A stretch of DNA of 64,000 bases from Girardinichthys multiradiatus (lineage: Eukaryota > Chordata > Actinopteri > Cyprinodontiformes > Goodeidae), in the NCBI RefSeq assembly GCF_021462225.1, contig NC_061797.1, positions 35,862,147 to 35,926,146 on the forward strand, written 5' to 3'. The number at the start of each line of letters is the position of its first letter. The stretch's first letter is position 1. Under the pieces are notes generated by a model. The model was not told the DNA's origin. It saw only the letters and a list, made by a program, of their open reading frames with translations, and did not search any database. The position numbers were made by a program, and so were the translations under genes. Shown one piece after another: positions 22,675 to 33,290 of the stretch.

Positions 22675-23161
22675 ACCTGTGAAGTCCTGGATTCATAGTA
22701 TTATTGAAGTAAAAAAAAAAGGTAATAGGTTTAGTACACTATCAAAAACAAATTTTAAAAACAAATTTTAAATCTGGCAAGGGTATAAATAATTTTGCTC
22801 TTAACTAAATGTTAAAGTGTCACAAATCAACAAATGGCCTAATCGTTAACTGCATGTGTTGTACAATCTATGCATTTGAAAAGATAATTAAGTGAACAAA
22901 GTAGAGACATACAAGATGATGTCATGCTCAAACACATAAAAATATAAATATCAAAATTTACATCCCATAGACAATAACAGCGTTCAGAAGTCATATTATC
23001 TTCAACATGATCTGCAGCAGCAGCATCAGAGGCATCGCCAGGCAGTGCAGGTCTCACTCAGTTGATCTGATTATCTGCTCCACTGGTCACTGTCTCCTGG
23101 CCGGTTGGCTGGCTGAAACACATTAGCGACTAGGATGTTTCTGCCTGGCAGAGCTAGCACC

Positions 23162-23163
<2 letters not shown>
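22675..23163. other. Intergenic stretch, no gene recognised
   Basis: AT-rich then mixed sequence. A 13-base tandem duplication (AAAAACAAATTTT) occurs near 22745-22770. Nothing else is seen. Confidence 0.45.
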
Positions 23164-23199
<36 letters not shown>

Positions 23200-23288
23200 G
23201 TGTGTGTGTGTGCGTGTGTGTGTGTGTGTGCGTGTGTGTGTGTGCGTGCGTGTGTTTGTGTGCGTGTGTGTGTGTGTGCGTGTGTGTA

Positions 23289-23339
<51 letters not shown>

Positions 23340-23362
23340 ATGTGTGTGTATGTGTGTGTGTA
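23164..23362. repeat. Long interrupted (TG)n microsatellite
   Basis: About 200 bases of TG repeats interrupted by CG and TTTA units. The CV-repeat open frames across it are artefacts of the repeat. The interruptions (TGCGTG) are spaced irregularly, at intervals of roughly 8-20 bases. Confidence 0.95.
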
Positions 23363-24250
23363 TACATGACTTGGAACATATTTGTACTCTAAATAATTCT
23401 GCCCACCAAGGTTAGAGCTCCATGCTTCTTAATCTCTTCCATGACAAAAGAAGGTAAGTTGCACAGCAGCGGACACAACAATCTGCTGTGGTTTGGTCTT
23501 TCTGTGTGTCTATCTACACTGTTTGTGTGTGTAGATCTGTAATGGTGGGTCATGATACCATGACAAGAAGGAAAAGTCAAAACGAGGCCCAGACAGATCA
23601 TTACTACAAACAAAAATATTTGTGTCATTGCAGGGAGTGCCTGTAAGAAGGCTCTCTATAGGTAAAATAACAACACTAATTTCCCCTCAGTCAGTGAGCC
23701 AGTCAGATAGGACAGATATCTGCCAGACTTCAGTTACGGAGAGCTGCCTGAGCTCCCCGCTGCCCCACAAGAGGTTTGCTCCGAAACACATCAGCACTGT
23801 GCAAGAGCCCTTAACACACCTGCACGCCTCACTGAAGCCACCAGAAGTGTGAATATCTCAGCCAGAACTCGATAAACATTAATATCCCAGTGGACATTTG
23901 ATGCAGACTGAATGGTCCTTAAAGAGGGAATGGGTGCAGGCAATGCTCCAAAACAAGATTTCTATAAAATCATTTAATGCTCAAAACAGACGTTTAAAGA
24001 CGTTTTAGAGCATTTAATTTCAAAATTCAAACATTATCTATAATCTCAAAAAGGGAAAAGTGTGTAAATTATTTTTAATTGGAATGGAAGTTATTTTGCT
24101 GTCATATACAGTTGGAGTACTTTGGGATTAATTCTCTAAACATTGCATCATAGATATTATTGTGAAAAATTTTAACTTGGCCTATAATACCATTTGGAAA
24201 TAAGATAACTCTTGTGATGATTTATGATGTTGCTCCAAAAAGTGAGAAAT
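23363..24250. other. Intergenic stretch, no gene recognised
   Basis: Mixed-composition sequence without a supported gene. The copy-B element begins at its right edge. Confidence 0.45.
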
Positions 24251-24420
24251 GTCCCAGATCAATTCAGATCTTTCAGCATCAGTCACAGAATGTGCTCATA
24301 AATGAAAGTGCATCTGTTTACTTCTGATGTGTAGTGGCAACTTTTTGTCTTTTATCCTTCAGTCTATTAACCACCCCTATGTTTAAAAATGGCTGTTGTC
24401 TCCACCATCATCACATAAAG
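24251..24420. promoter_or_regulatory. Conserved-looking element, copy B of a duplicated pair
   Basis: The core 24251-24319 matches 4760-4828 at 55 of 69 positions with no gaps and in the same orientation. Shared blocks include GTCCCAGATC at the start, TCACAGAA in the middle and GCATCTGTTT at the end. Weaker similarity runs on to about 24415. Copy B has lost the CCATAAATTA-type site of copy A (here CTCATAAATGA) but keeps the CATCTG E-box. Confidence 0.4.
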
Positions 24421-24488
24421 AAACAAATATCATCACCATCCCAGTTGCTTGTTGTATTTTTGTTGCTACAACGATCGTGATCTCGGAC

Positions 24489-24813
24489 AGTAAATGGCAA
24501 ACAGCCTGCACTTGTATATTGCTTTATATAGTCCCACAAGGACCCCAAAGCATTTTATACTACAGTCAGTCCCAGTCCCCCATTCATACACTGACAGTGG
24601 TAGGCTACACTGTAGATGCAGCTACCCTGGGGCACACTTCTGTCAGTGTGCCCCATACAATAGGCACCACCAGGCCCTCTGACCACCATCAACGGGCAAG
24701 GCAGGTGTCCTTGTCAGAGGACACAACAACTGAGATGGACGGAGTGGGGGTTTGAACCAGCAACCCACTGGTTACAGGATGAACCCCTACCACCTGAACC
24801 ACTGTCACCCAGA
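24489..24813 (-). mobile_element. tRNA-derived SINE, second family, near full length
   Basis: On the minus strand the head is 'ggtgacagtggttcaggtgg' followed by 'accagtgggttgctggttc' (B box region). The body has 'tcctctgacaaggacacctg' and the 3' end reads toward a 'ccatttac' terminus (seen here as 'gtaaatggca'). It is the more complete relative of 13754-14015. The 119-codon plus-strand frame at 24396-24755 lies within it and is not a gene. Confidence 0.8.
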
Positions 24814-24998
24814 CAGGTAACAAGAAACCTGTAAAGTGATGAAAGCGATTAACTCATTTACAAAACATTTAAAAAGAGTCACACAGTAATTGCCAATGGC
24901 TAAATGAAATTAAAACTAAATAAAATCATTTTCTATATTCAAGGTTTTATTTTGATTCTCTTGCTTTAAAACCTATACAAAAACCCATGGTGTAAGAA

Positions 24999-25033
24999 GG
25001 ACATAGCATTTTACACATGAAAATGCTATGTCC
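24999..25033. repeat. Perfect 14-bp inverted repeat, 7-nt loop
   Basis: GGACATAGCATTTT at 24999-25012 pairs exactly with AAAATGCTATGTCC at 25020-25033. No terminator-like tail and no adjacent gene. Confidence 0.85.
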
Positions 25034-25269
25034 AGTTTGTTGAGTCAGTCAGTTCCTTGTTTGTTTTTCAGTCCTAGCCGTGTTTACCATCTTGAACAGT
25101 GCGTTTGGGTTTGAAATACCCAAAATAATCTGTTGCCCCTTTAAAAAGAGATAAACTTCTGACATCCTCACAGAACACCTGCTAATAAGATTAAATCACA
25201 CACAAGTGGACACTGTTTACCAAGTGGGTGTCTTCTAAAGGCAACTGATTAGACTATATTTTATTTAGG

Positions 25270-25395
25270 GGTATTCCAGTAAAGGGGCCTGAACATAAAT
25301 GTCTACCACCCTTTCCAATTTCTCTCTGTAAATAAATTTGAAAACCATTTTACCTTATCCATCTACATCATAATTATGCACTACTTTGTGTGGAA
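25270..25395 (+). mobile_element. Tc1-like transposon right-end relic
   Basis: 'taaatttgaaaaccatttta' and 'cataattatgcactactttg' follow the terminal region of the Tc1-like family seen at 16028-16239 and 45448-45900. The end itself is lost. Confidence 0.55.
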
Positions 25396-26988
25396 AGACA
25401 GTGAGGAGTTTCCGTACATCCCTTGTAACTATGTCAGCCAACTTTCTCTTACCTATTGGCAGCATTTTACATCACTTAATGGATTTTAACTGATTTTCAC
25501 TGAATTGTTTTTTTCAAACTTGTCACTGTGGTTGTTGCTTCTCTGCTGATGATGCCAATGTACTCATCAACCTTGGGTCTGTTGCTTTCTGTTCATAGAC
25601 TTTTTTGCCTTTAAACTTCTGGCAACAGCCTGTACGTCCGTAGCTCTATGTGTCGCCAAGAAAGCACTAGACTGAGGTGAGAAGTCAACAGACTCCTCTT
25701 TTTGTAGGTTGAAGTTCCTACATAGAGCACCTTGGTTACAGTAAATCGCCTCCAGCATCCAGGTGTGCACCTGCAGCACAATCACATGCCAGAGCATGAA
25801 GCACAAAGTAAACAATATATCTCTCTGTCGCTATCCTTTCGGTGCCTCTAATTCAGATTGAAAACCACCCTGTGTAACCACATGGATAGAGGATGTGTTT
25901 AACATCAGAGGGTATGAATTATTTGTTTGCGTCTAATCCAGCGCTTCTTGCCATCTTAGTTTTTAAACTCATCTTATAGGTAAAATATTTATAGGGCTAG
26001 TACAGATTGTAGCCTAGCTTTTCTGTTGTGTGTTTATGAATGAATGAGGGCTAAACACAAACACAGATGAGTTCTGACTGGCCTCTCAAGCGTTATCAGC
26101 TCTGATGTGTCAGCTATAGTTATGTTGGATGTCAGATAGATTTAGATTAGGCTATGACGAGAGGGCCTTCTCGAACACAAACTGTAAGAGATAGGCCCTC
26201 TCGTGCTGCTGTCGTCTGCCAAGGCTCATATCATCTCTGCCTGGGGTGAAACCTCATATCTTCAAAAGTAAATAAATACATAACAATAAGGTTCCAATAT
26301 GAGGAGAGGAATTAATTAGTAATTATAGAATTTATCATAAAACCGGTAGTTTTGGCTTTACCATATCTTTGGCTAAATTAGGATAATTTTTTTTTATTCT
26401 TATAGAGGAAATATATGAGTCGTACTGCATAGCAAAATACCTGAAAATGTAGAAATATTATTAAGGTCATTACTATTAATTATCATTGCTCGAACTTTTG
26501 ATAAATTGGCAGAGAAATCAAAATGTAAAACTCAGACGAGATAAGATTTGTATAAGGAAATTCCCAATCTGATCCCAGGTATTGGCTAAGGGTAACTATT
26601 GAGGATTCATTAGGAGATCCATATGGGGATTTCTTGATAAAACACAACTCACAGTTATAGAATGTGCACGTTATTTGGTATATGGAACCTGGTTTTTCCA
26701 ATTGTTTTCACCCTCACAATGACATTAATGGTAAAAGAGAGACTTCTCTTGCTTCAGTTCTGTCTGTTTAATGTGATCTACTCTACACACCTTTCTCACA
26801 TCATATGGATCAAATCAGTGGTGACACCTAGCAAAGTATTTTCCAAAGAAAATCTGTGACATGTCTGACATGAAAGCACTTATCATCAAGCACCATCATT
26901 CTTACTGTTGTCAAGCAGCAGCAAGGTCACTCCACAGTCTCAAAGCACTCACAGGTGGTTCACTCCTCATGTATCAGTCCCTTCCAGC
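25396..26988. other. Intergenic stretch, no gene recognised
   Basis: No supported gene. The minus-strand frame at 25567-25815 (82 codons) has no recognisable features. Confidence 0.45.
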
Positions 26989-27128
26989 TAATAATAATAA
27001 TCATCTTTATTGGTCATTGCGCAACGAATTTTGTCCTCTGCATTTAGCCCATCCCTTGTAGGGATGCAGTGGTCTCCCATTGTGCGGCGTCCTCCCATTG
27101 TGCAAACCTCCTGTTCTAACCACTAGGC
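26989..27128 (-). mobile_element. tRNA-headed SINE-like element, third family
   Basis: On the minus strand it begins 'gagtggcctagtggttagaa', a good A-box sequence, includes a duplicated 'gcacaatgggag' block, passes through 'gcgcaatgaccaataaagat' and ends in an (ATT)n tail. This layout is a common short teleost retroposon. The tandem 'cattgtg' unit lies at about 27078-27103. Confidence 0.7.
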
Positions 27129-28426
27129 CACTCAAACTAAATCTACACATGGAACAGTCTCCCAAACTCAATAAGTTGTTTGGTCTTACTTTTAAAATGT
27201 AACAAATAACGATACTTGTTTGATGTTGACCGTATTCATTAGTGCTACAGAGACACAGTTTGTGTTTATTAATGGTAATTTCTATGAAATCATAAGAAAT
27301 AAGAAAAAACAAATTAAGTAGATTTGTTTATGTGTTGTGTTTTAGCTATATGATGAATTACAATCAATTAAAAGCAAAATTTGGAGTAAAACATAATATG
27401 CTCCATCATGATTAATTGTTCAAATGTGGTCAAAGATATCCTAGATTTTCAGCGGTATGTGTCCCATTATTTCAGCAGAAACTTTTGGCAAATAAAATTT
27501 TTGCAGGGCTTATTCTTGTAACTTTTGTTTTCGTAACATTTTACGCATCCAACAGTGACTTAAAACACTGGTAGATTGTCGGTCCTTGTTGCCACCTAAT
27601 CAGGATTCTTATCCCACAGTGAGAGAAAGAGCCAGACCAGCGTCCTTAGATTAGCATCAATCCCTGAAGGCTATTAAAAAGCCATTTGTCTCAATACAAA
27701 TGGCAGGCAGTGATATATGCACTAAGACTTGCTTGTTTTATTTTAACCTTTTAGAGCTTGCCAACTTTAAATTGTTGTGTTTTACAAGTGAAAAGAATCT
27801 GAGTTTTTATTTAATGTTCTCTTTTATTCTTTTACAATCAATACCTGCTCTAAAAAGACACACAAAGCAACAGATAATTTTAGAGAAAATTCTGCATGTG
27901 TGTAAAAATGTACAATTGTTTCGATTTTTGAAGAAGACCTTTCTTATGCAAGCTTCTTTCTCCAATGTCTGCAACAGTGTCACCTTCTGAATGTGCGTAA
28001 AAATGTACAATAATTAAGAAAAAGGAAGACAGACTGACTTTTACAAAATAAGTCATTTTGAGACTAAGTGTAATGTACTATTTTTTAGAGATTGCATTCT
28101 TGAAGAATATATCCTATATCGCTATAAAGTTCCACAAAATCCAATTGAAAGGTGTTGCTTGGATGTATTTTTTCATGATCTTCTATGGAGCATATGGGCA
28201 GCAATGGGCATCATTACAAGCACATGCTGTCATTGTCATTGTCTGTCATTGTCTTGGTGGCTGTCATTGTTTGTCTCTGCAAATGAGAAAAAGACCATAC
28301 ATGATTAAAGGGCATATATAATATTTTAGAACCAGAAAACCTTTAAAATCTTGAAAGAATTAAACATAAAATAATACAAAACAGCATTTTCATTGGTTGT
28401 CAGAGCAGATCAGTTATTTTAAAACA
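27129..28426. other. Intergenic stretch, no gene recognised
   Basis: AT-rich sequence. Frames at 27700-27990 and 27807-28010 overlap on opposite strands and look fortuitous. A small cluster of TGTCATTG units lies at 28228-28272. Confidence 0.45.
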
Positions 28427-28778
28427 TTGATTAATTCTTCATCTTCTATACCACCTATTCCATAGTGGGTTACGGGGTAGCTGGTGCCTATCTCCAGCAG
28501 TTCACGGGCGAGAGGCAGGGTACACCCTGGACAGGTTGCCAATCCATCGCAGGGCAACCCAGAGACATACAGGACAAACAACCATGCACACACTCATTTA
28601 CACCAAAGGACCAATTAACCTAACAGTCATGTTTTGGACTGTGGGAGGAAGCCAGAGTACCCGGTTAGAACCCACACATGCACGGGGAGAACATGCAAAC
28701 TCCAAGCAGAAAGACCCCCGGCCGGGAGTCGAACCCAGGACATTCTTGCTCCAAGGCAACAGTGCCACCGTGCAGCCC
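28427..28778 (-). mobile_element. Full-length SINE with 12-bp target duplication
   Basis: Minus-strand copy of the 1709-2081 family. The head is GGGCTGCACGGTGGCACTG at 28778 downward, the B-box region 'cctgggttcgactcc' is intact, and the body ends near 28440. TATTTTAAAACA at 28415-28426 recurs exactly at 28779-28790. It is the best-bounded SINE insertion here and its close match to family consensus suggests it is comparatively young. Confidence 0.9.
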
Positions 28779-28790
28779 TATTTTAAAACA

Positions 28791-30650
28791 CACTTTTCTA
28801 AAAAGAACTTTGGAGTCACGCCCTATAAAACAGGAAAGCACTACCAAATATGGATGATAATGTAGCATCTGTAGTAGCCCCACTGAAATTTATAATGGTA
28901 ATTACGGAACAGATTGTTTTCTTTATAAAACAAAAATATTTGTTTTAACAGAATTCTGTTGAAAGGACATGTTGTTTATTTATGGAAGAAGGGAAGGAGA
29001 CACAGTGTATGCCACTGCTCCAAACAAAGTTAACAAGCAGATCATTGAACAGAATGATGGTTTTGTTTATAAGCATAACATTCAAACATCCCTTCCCTTA
29101 AGAGTTACATTTAAAGTAAGTGTTGCCCTGAAAAGCCAGTTACATTCAGTGTAAAAGTGATTTTTATGCGTTTGTGATGATGCAGTCACCAGTGGGCTTC
29201 AGAGCCTTTGTTATGACCAAGAGACCAAGAAGAGAGAAAGACAGGAGAGAGTGGAGCAAAAGACAGATGACAACAGAGAGGGAAAAAGAAAAAGAGATAA
29301 GGATTGAGACAAAGGAGGGTGAGAGCGAGAGTTGTAGAGAGCAGGCAGGTTGGAGTGTGCTGGCCGAGCCCCAGCGGAGCCATCGATCCAGACTGGCCTT
29401 ACATCAGAGACAGGAAACCTGAGCTGCATGCTTCATCACCTTCCCCGTGGAGTCCTCCCTCACTCCTCTCGCTTCTCCTCTGAACCTGTCCCCACAACCA
29501 TCTCCTCTCCTCAGCTGTCCTGCCCTGCACAGTTGTGAGCACTCTCCTCTCTCCTTTCCTGTGATCCAGGGTCTGTCTGCCTCTACAAGAAGCTGCTGCC
29601 AATTCATCATCTATAGCTGAATTTAGCTGCACCCAGCACTAAGTGCACATTGCCATCCATTCACAACCCCTCATTCATTATCTCCGATGTGCATGTGTGT
29701 GTTTGCCCTTGTGGCTTTCAGTGTGTGAGCTGGCGTGCACATCACTGTGTAAATTACGCACAACTTGTCTTGCCTGTCTACCTAAGCTATTGTTTTGAAA
29801 AGGGAGGGGGTATTAAGGCGGCCAGTGCCATGCAACTTGGGGTAACAAGGTTAGGTTATCGAATTTGTTTAGGCGTCACAGTCTCCTGTGGGAGTGAACT
29901 CAACCCCCACACAGCCTCAGTCCTCATCTCTCCATGCACTTTGATGAAAATATCTCAGCAGCCCAGTGGTAAAGGGTCTATTGTGTAGCAGCTTGAGTGT
30001 TTACTTATATATGTTTCATGACACTGTAAGACTCCATTTACTTTACAGTTTAAGAGATGTTATCATTTACACTCTGCAATTAGACCCAGCAGCAACTGAA
30101 GGCTCAAGCAGTGCCTTTACAGAGTATCTTTAGTTTCACCTGTGAGTATGGCAGAAGTTAATGTTTTGAAAATCCTTTTAACGTCACATTTGGAAAACAC
30201 AAAATCAAAAATAACTTCCTGTTTTCTTGCTTTTTCTTTATTATAAAAGCTGGACAGGAATAAGAGAAAGCTAAAGCCTAAAAACAAATATCCCACTCAT
30301 TTAACATACACATCATGGACAAACAGTCTATTTAAAAATATAAACATGTAGAAATATTTAGACATATGTCATACATATCATTACAGATAAGGGATGAAAT
30401 CAATTTAAACGTAATGGTTGATTCTGAATCAACCTGAAGATGTCAAAATTTGATTATCCTAATGTTAATTGATAACCTAAACCTTGCAAAACGTGAAACT
30501 ATGTTTTGCCACGCTGCAGTTGTAAAGAAATATTTCTTAACATGTCCTGTCTGGTTAAACAAAGGTTAAATGAAAATAAAACGAAAAAAACAAACGAAGG
30601 AGCAGATGACAAGGTAAGATATACAGCCAGCACCCTCTGAGAAAGACCTG
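28791..30650. other. Intergenic stretch with purine-rich tract
   Basis: A purine-rich tract at 29215-29345 (GAGA-type) creates a charged open frame that is not credible. GC-balanced sequence follows at 29350-29640. No gene is supported. Confidence 0.45.
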
Positions 30651-31044
30651 AGCCTGTATTCACAAAGATTCTCTGAGGGGGACTCTTAGCCTAAAAAATC
30701 CTGGCAAAGAGAGTGATTCAGTTCGCTGCTAAGAGCAACTCTAAACAAGGAGATGTTGCTGGGTGTGACGCTGTCTTCTAAGAACTGTATTTGGTTGTTG
30801 CAAAAAACCAAACAAAACAAATAATAATAATAATAATAATGCGCTCCTAGTAATCAATGAAGATAAATTAATCGATAATAGAATTTTGACTGGGTTCAGA
30901 AATATGTAAATCATGATGATAAAACTTAGCAAGATGAAATTACTTGTCACACAGCATCAACAAGTTTAAACGTAGCTTATTTACACGCTCATCATTATTT
31001 TGATTTGCCTATTATTATGTTTACTCGCTATGCTGGTTGTTTTC

Positions 31045-31795
31045 TATGGGGGTAAGAACGCTGTCAAAAACAATGTGTATGTAAAGATGGAAATGTGTGC
31101 ATATTAGTCAATAGTTGTGCATAAGTAAAATCCAAAAGAGGTATTGCATATTTTCTCTATAAGAATACAAAATAAAATGTTACAACTTCAAAAAATTACA
31201 AACACAAAGTTCAGGTTTACAGTTGTGGTTTATTCTTTATGAATACAATATGCTATAACAGTTTGTGAATACGATTTTTTTTCTATGAGAATACGAATTT
31301 ACATTAGCAACTTGGTGTCACGTGATCTCATGCTCAGGATATAGTGGGTGGAGTTATACAATGATGTACAGTAGGTGGCGGTATGCACCTCTGAATTTGT
31401 TGCGAACCGCCAGCAGAGGAAGAGAAGAAGAAGCAGCAGCACTAGCGCCAAAAGAACGGACCAAGCGCATATATTAAACAACATTAAGACATATATAAAC
31501 TTTTTAACATTACCTGACTTTGTACCGTAGTTTCTTGGTCCGTCATCTTAGCGCTAGTGCTGCTGCTTCTTCTTCTTCTCTTCTTCTGCATATTGTATTC
31601 ATAAAGAATAAACCACAAGTGTAAACTTGAACTTTGTGTTTGCAATTTCTTGAAGCTGTAACATTTTATTTTGTATTTTTATAGAGAAAATATACAATAC
31701 CTCTTTTGGATTTTACTTATGCACAACTATTGACTAATATGCACACATTTCCGTCTTTACGTACACATTGTTTTTGACAGTGTTCTTACCCCATA
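31045..31795. mobile_element. Foldback-type element with asymmetric long inverted repeats
   Basis: Outer arms 31045-31253 and 31588-31795 are near-identical reverse complements (about 208 bases). Inner arms 31419-31465 and 31534-31587 also pair, including GCAGCAGCACTAGCGC. The left arm has an extra unpaired block, 31254-31418, containing 'gtaggtggcggtatgcacct'. The spacer is 31466-31533. GTTTTC at 31039-31044 recurs at 31796-31801, a likely 6-bp target duplication. There is no coding capacity. Confidence 0.8.
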
Positions 31796-31822
31796 GTTTT
31801 CATAGTGCATCTATTTATTGTT

Positions 31823-31889
31823 GCGCCAATTTACAACATGTGTTGTGAATTGGCGCTATATATATATAAAACTGAACTGAATTGAATAA
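31823..31889 (+). mobile_element. L2-like LINE tail fragment
   Basis: 'gttgtgaattggcgctatat' followed by 'aaaactgaactgaattgaat' matches the 3' terminus of the LINE at 39757. A local hairpin (31823-31838 with 31841-31856, one mismatch) sits at its start. Confidence 0.6.
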
Positions 31890-32888
31890 TTACTTTCATA
31901 TTAATATTAAAATCCAGAATTTACTGCGATCTCATTCTTGTAAAATGAGGTTTAGTTTGTTAAAATGACTAAAACAAAACGCAGAAAAAAAAGGTGGGGA
32001 AAACCAAACTGAACAGAGGAGCAGAGCCTGCTGGTGGAGGAGAAGAGAGGAGTATTGAAAGGTAGATTTGGTCCTGGGATCACGGTGCGAACAAACAGGC
32101 ATTGCCAAGTAGATTGGTGTTGTTCCTCTTGCTTTCAGCACCAGGCTGGAATGTGAGCAGCTCTGGTACCTGCTGCATACAGAAGCTAGAGAGGAGATTG
32201 CAGCAGACCAGAGTACTTCTCCACTGATGGTTGTAGATGACCATTTAGGCTTAGGCTGCTGACATCACCATGTACAATACAGCAAATACTTACTCACCTC
32301 ATTTATATCTTCCTTCTATGTATATACAGTAGTTCTCAGATTATTGTACTATTGTCTAGAGTTTGTCTTTATGTATGTTAATGTTTTTTAAGTTTTTCCA
32401 ATTTTTTCCAAATTTATTTTTCGCAATCATTTTGCAAACATTTTGCAAACATCAGTTTGTGACATGAACCTTTTATTCATGCTTATTTATTATTGTTTAT
32501 TATTGTTTCTTTGTTACTTAATAGAGGTGCACCTTTAATCTGTCCTGTCACTGAAACTATTTAATTTCTCCATAGGAAGATGATAAGGTTAATCTTATCT
32601 CTATATTAATAATTATATGATTGTTATAGAAGTTTATGTGCACATTTACTCGACTATTAAGGGGGTGGATCCCTGCACAATCGAGCTGGTAGCATTAATT
32701 AATTCATTGTTGTTCATTGTTCGGAGAGTATCTCTCCATTCCCTCTGTCTTTCCACCATCGTTCCTGCTGAAGACACTGTTAGGCTTACTAAAAGTCTTC
32801 ATCACTACTCTTAAAATTTGTTCACTTTAGAAGCTTTCTTGAGGCCTAAGGTGCTTCATGAATAACTTTCATCTTACGAAGGAAAAAG

Positions 32889-32935
32889 TCTAAGAAAAAT
32901 CTTACAATTTGAGAAATTGTAAGATTTTTCCTAGA
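32889..32935. repeat. 22-bp inverted repeat, one mismatch, 3-nt loop
   Basis: Arm 32889-32910 pairs with arm 32914-32935 around GAG, with a single mismatch; the central 16 bases (AAAAATCTTACAATTT) are exact. It lies close inside the right end of the putative transposon 30651-32990. Confidence 0.85.
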
Positions 32936-33017
32936 ATGACGCCACTAAGAGCTACTTTTAGTCTGAGAATTCTTTGTGAATATGGGCCCTGGACAAGAAC
33001 CACACAATGTGCAGGCT

Positions 33018-33290
33018 CTGTAAAACTAAACATACACCCAGAGCTACAACGGTATGCATTAGATCAAATGGCGTTCATGTATTGGATTGGCACATTCAAA
33101 GTCCAGAACTAACCCAACCATGAATCTGTGGCAAGACTGTAGCAAAATAGATGTTGAAAGATTCCTTCCATTCAATATGACTAAGCCTGAGCTATTTTGC
33201 AAAGAAGAATGGGCAAAAAATCAATCTTTAGATATGCAGAGCTGGCAGAGACATGCCCAACAGACTTGCAGTTGTAATTACATCAGAATG
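33018..33290 (+). mobile_element. Tc1-like transposase relic
   Basis: 'ctaaacatacacccagagct', 'aatctgtggcaagactgtag', 'gagctattttgcaaagaaga' and 'agacttgcagttgtaattac' follow the last third of a Tc1-like transposase gene. Indels break the frame; both ends are missing or lost. Confidence 0.7.

Larger units (their letters stand above)
30651..32990. mobile_element. Possible TIR-bounded DNA transposon carrying later insertions
   Basis: The left end 'gcctgtattcacaaagattc' matches the reverse complement of the right end 'gaattctttgtgaatatggg' imperfectly over about 25-30 bases. Between them lie a foldback element (31045-31795), a LINE tail (31823-31889), an (ATA)7 array at 30820-30840, and a serine/leucine-rich frame with no known domain. 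The target duplication is not clear, so the superfamily is left open. Confidence 0.4.

Noticed and set aside
23135..23415. Cysteine/valine repeat proteins
   Set aside because: Translations of the TG microsatellite.
24396..24755. 119-codon plus-strand frame
   Set aside because: Lies mostly in a minus-strand SINE.
28228..28272. CRISPR-like or minisatellite array of TGTCATTG units
   Set aside because: Too few and irregular units, no spacers; simple sequence in a vertebrate genome.
29174..29422. Charged 82-codon frame
   Set aside because: Produced by a purine-rich GAGA tract; also open on the other strand.
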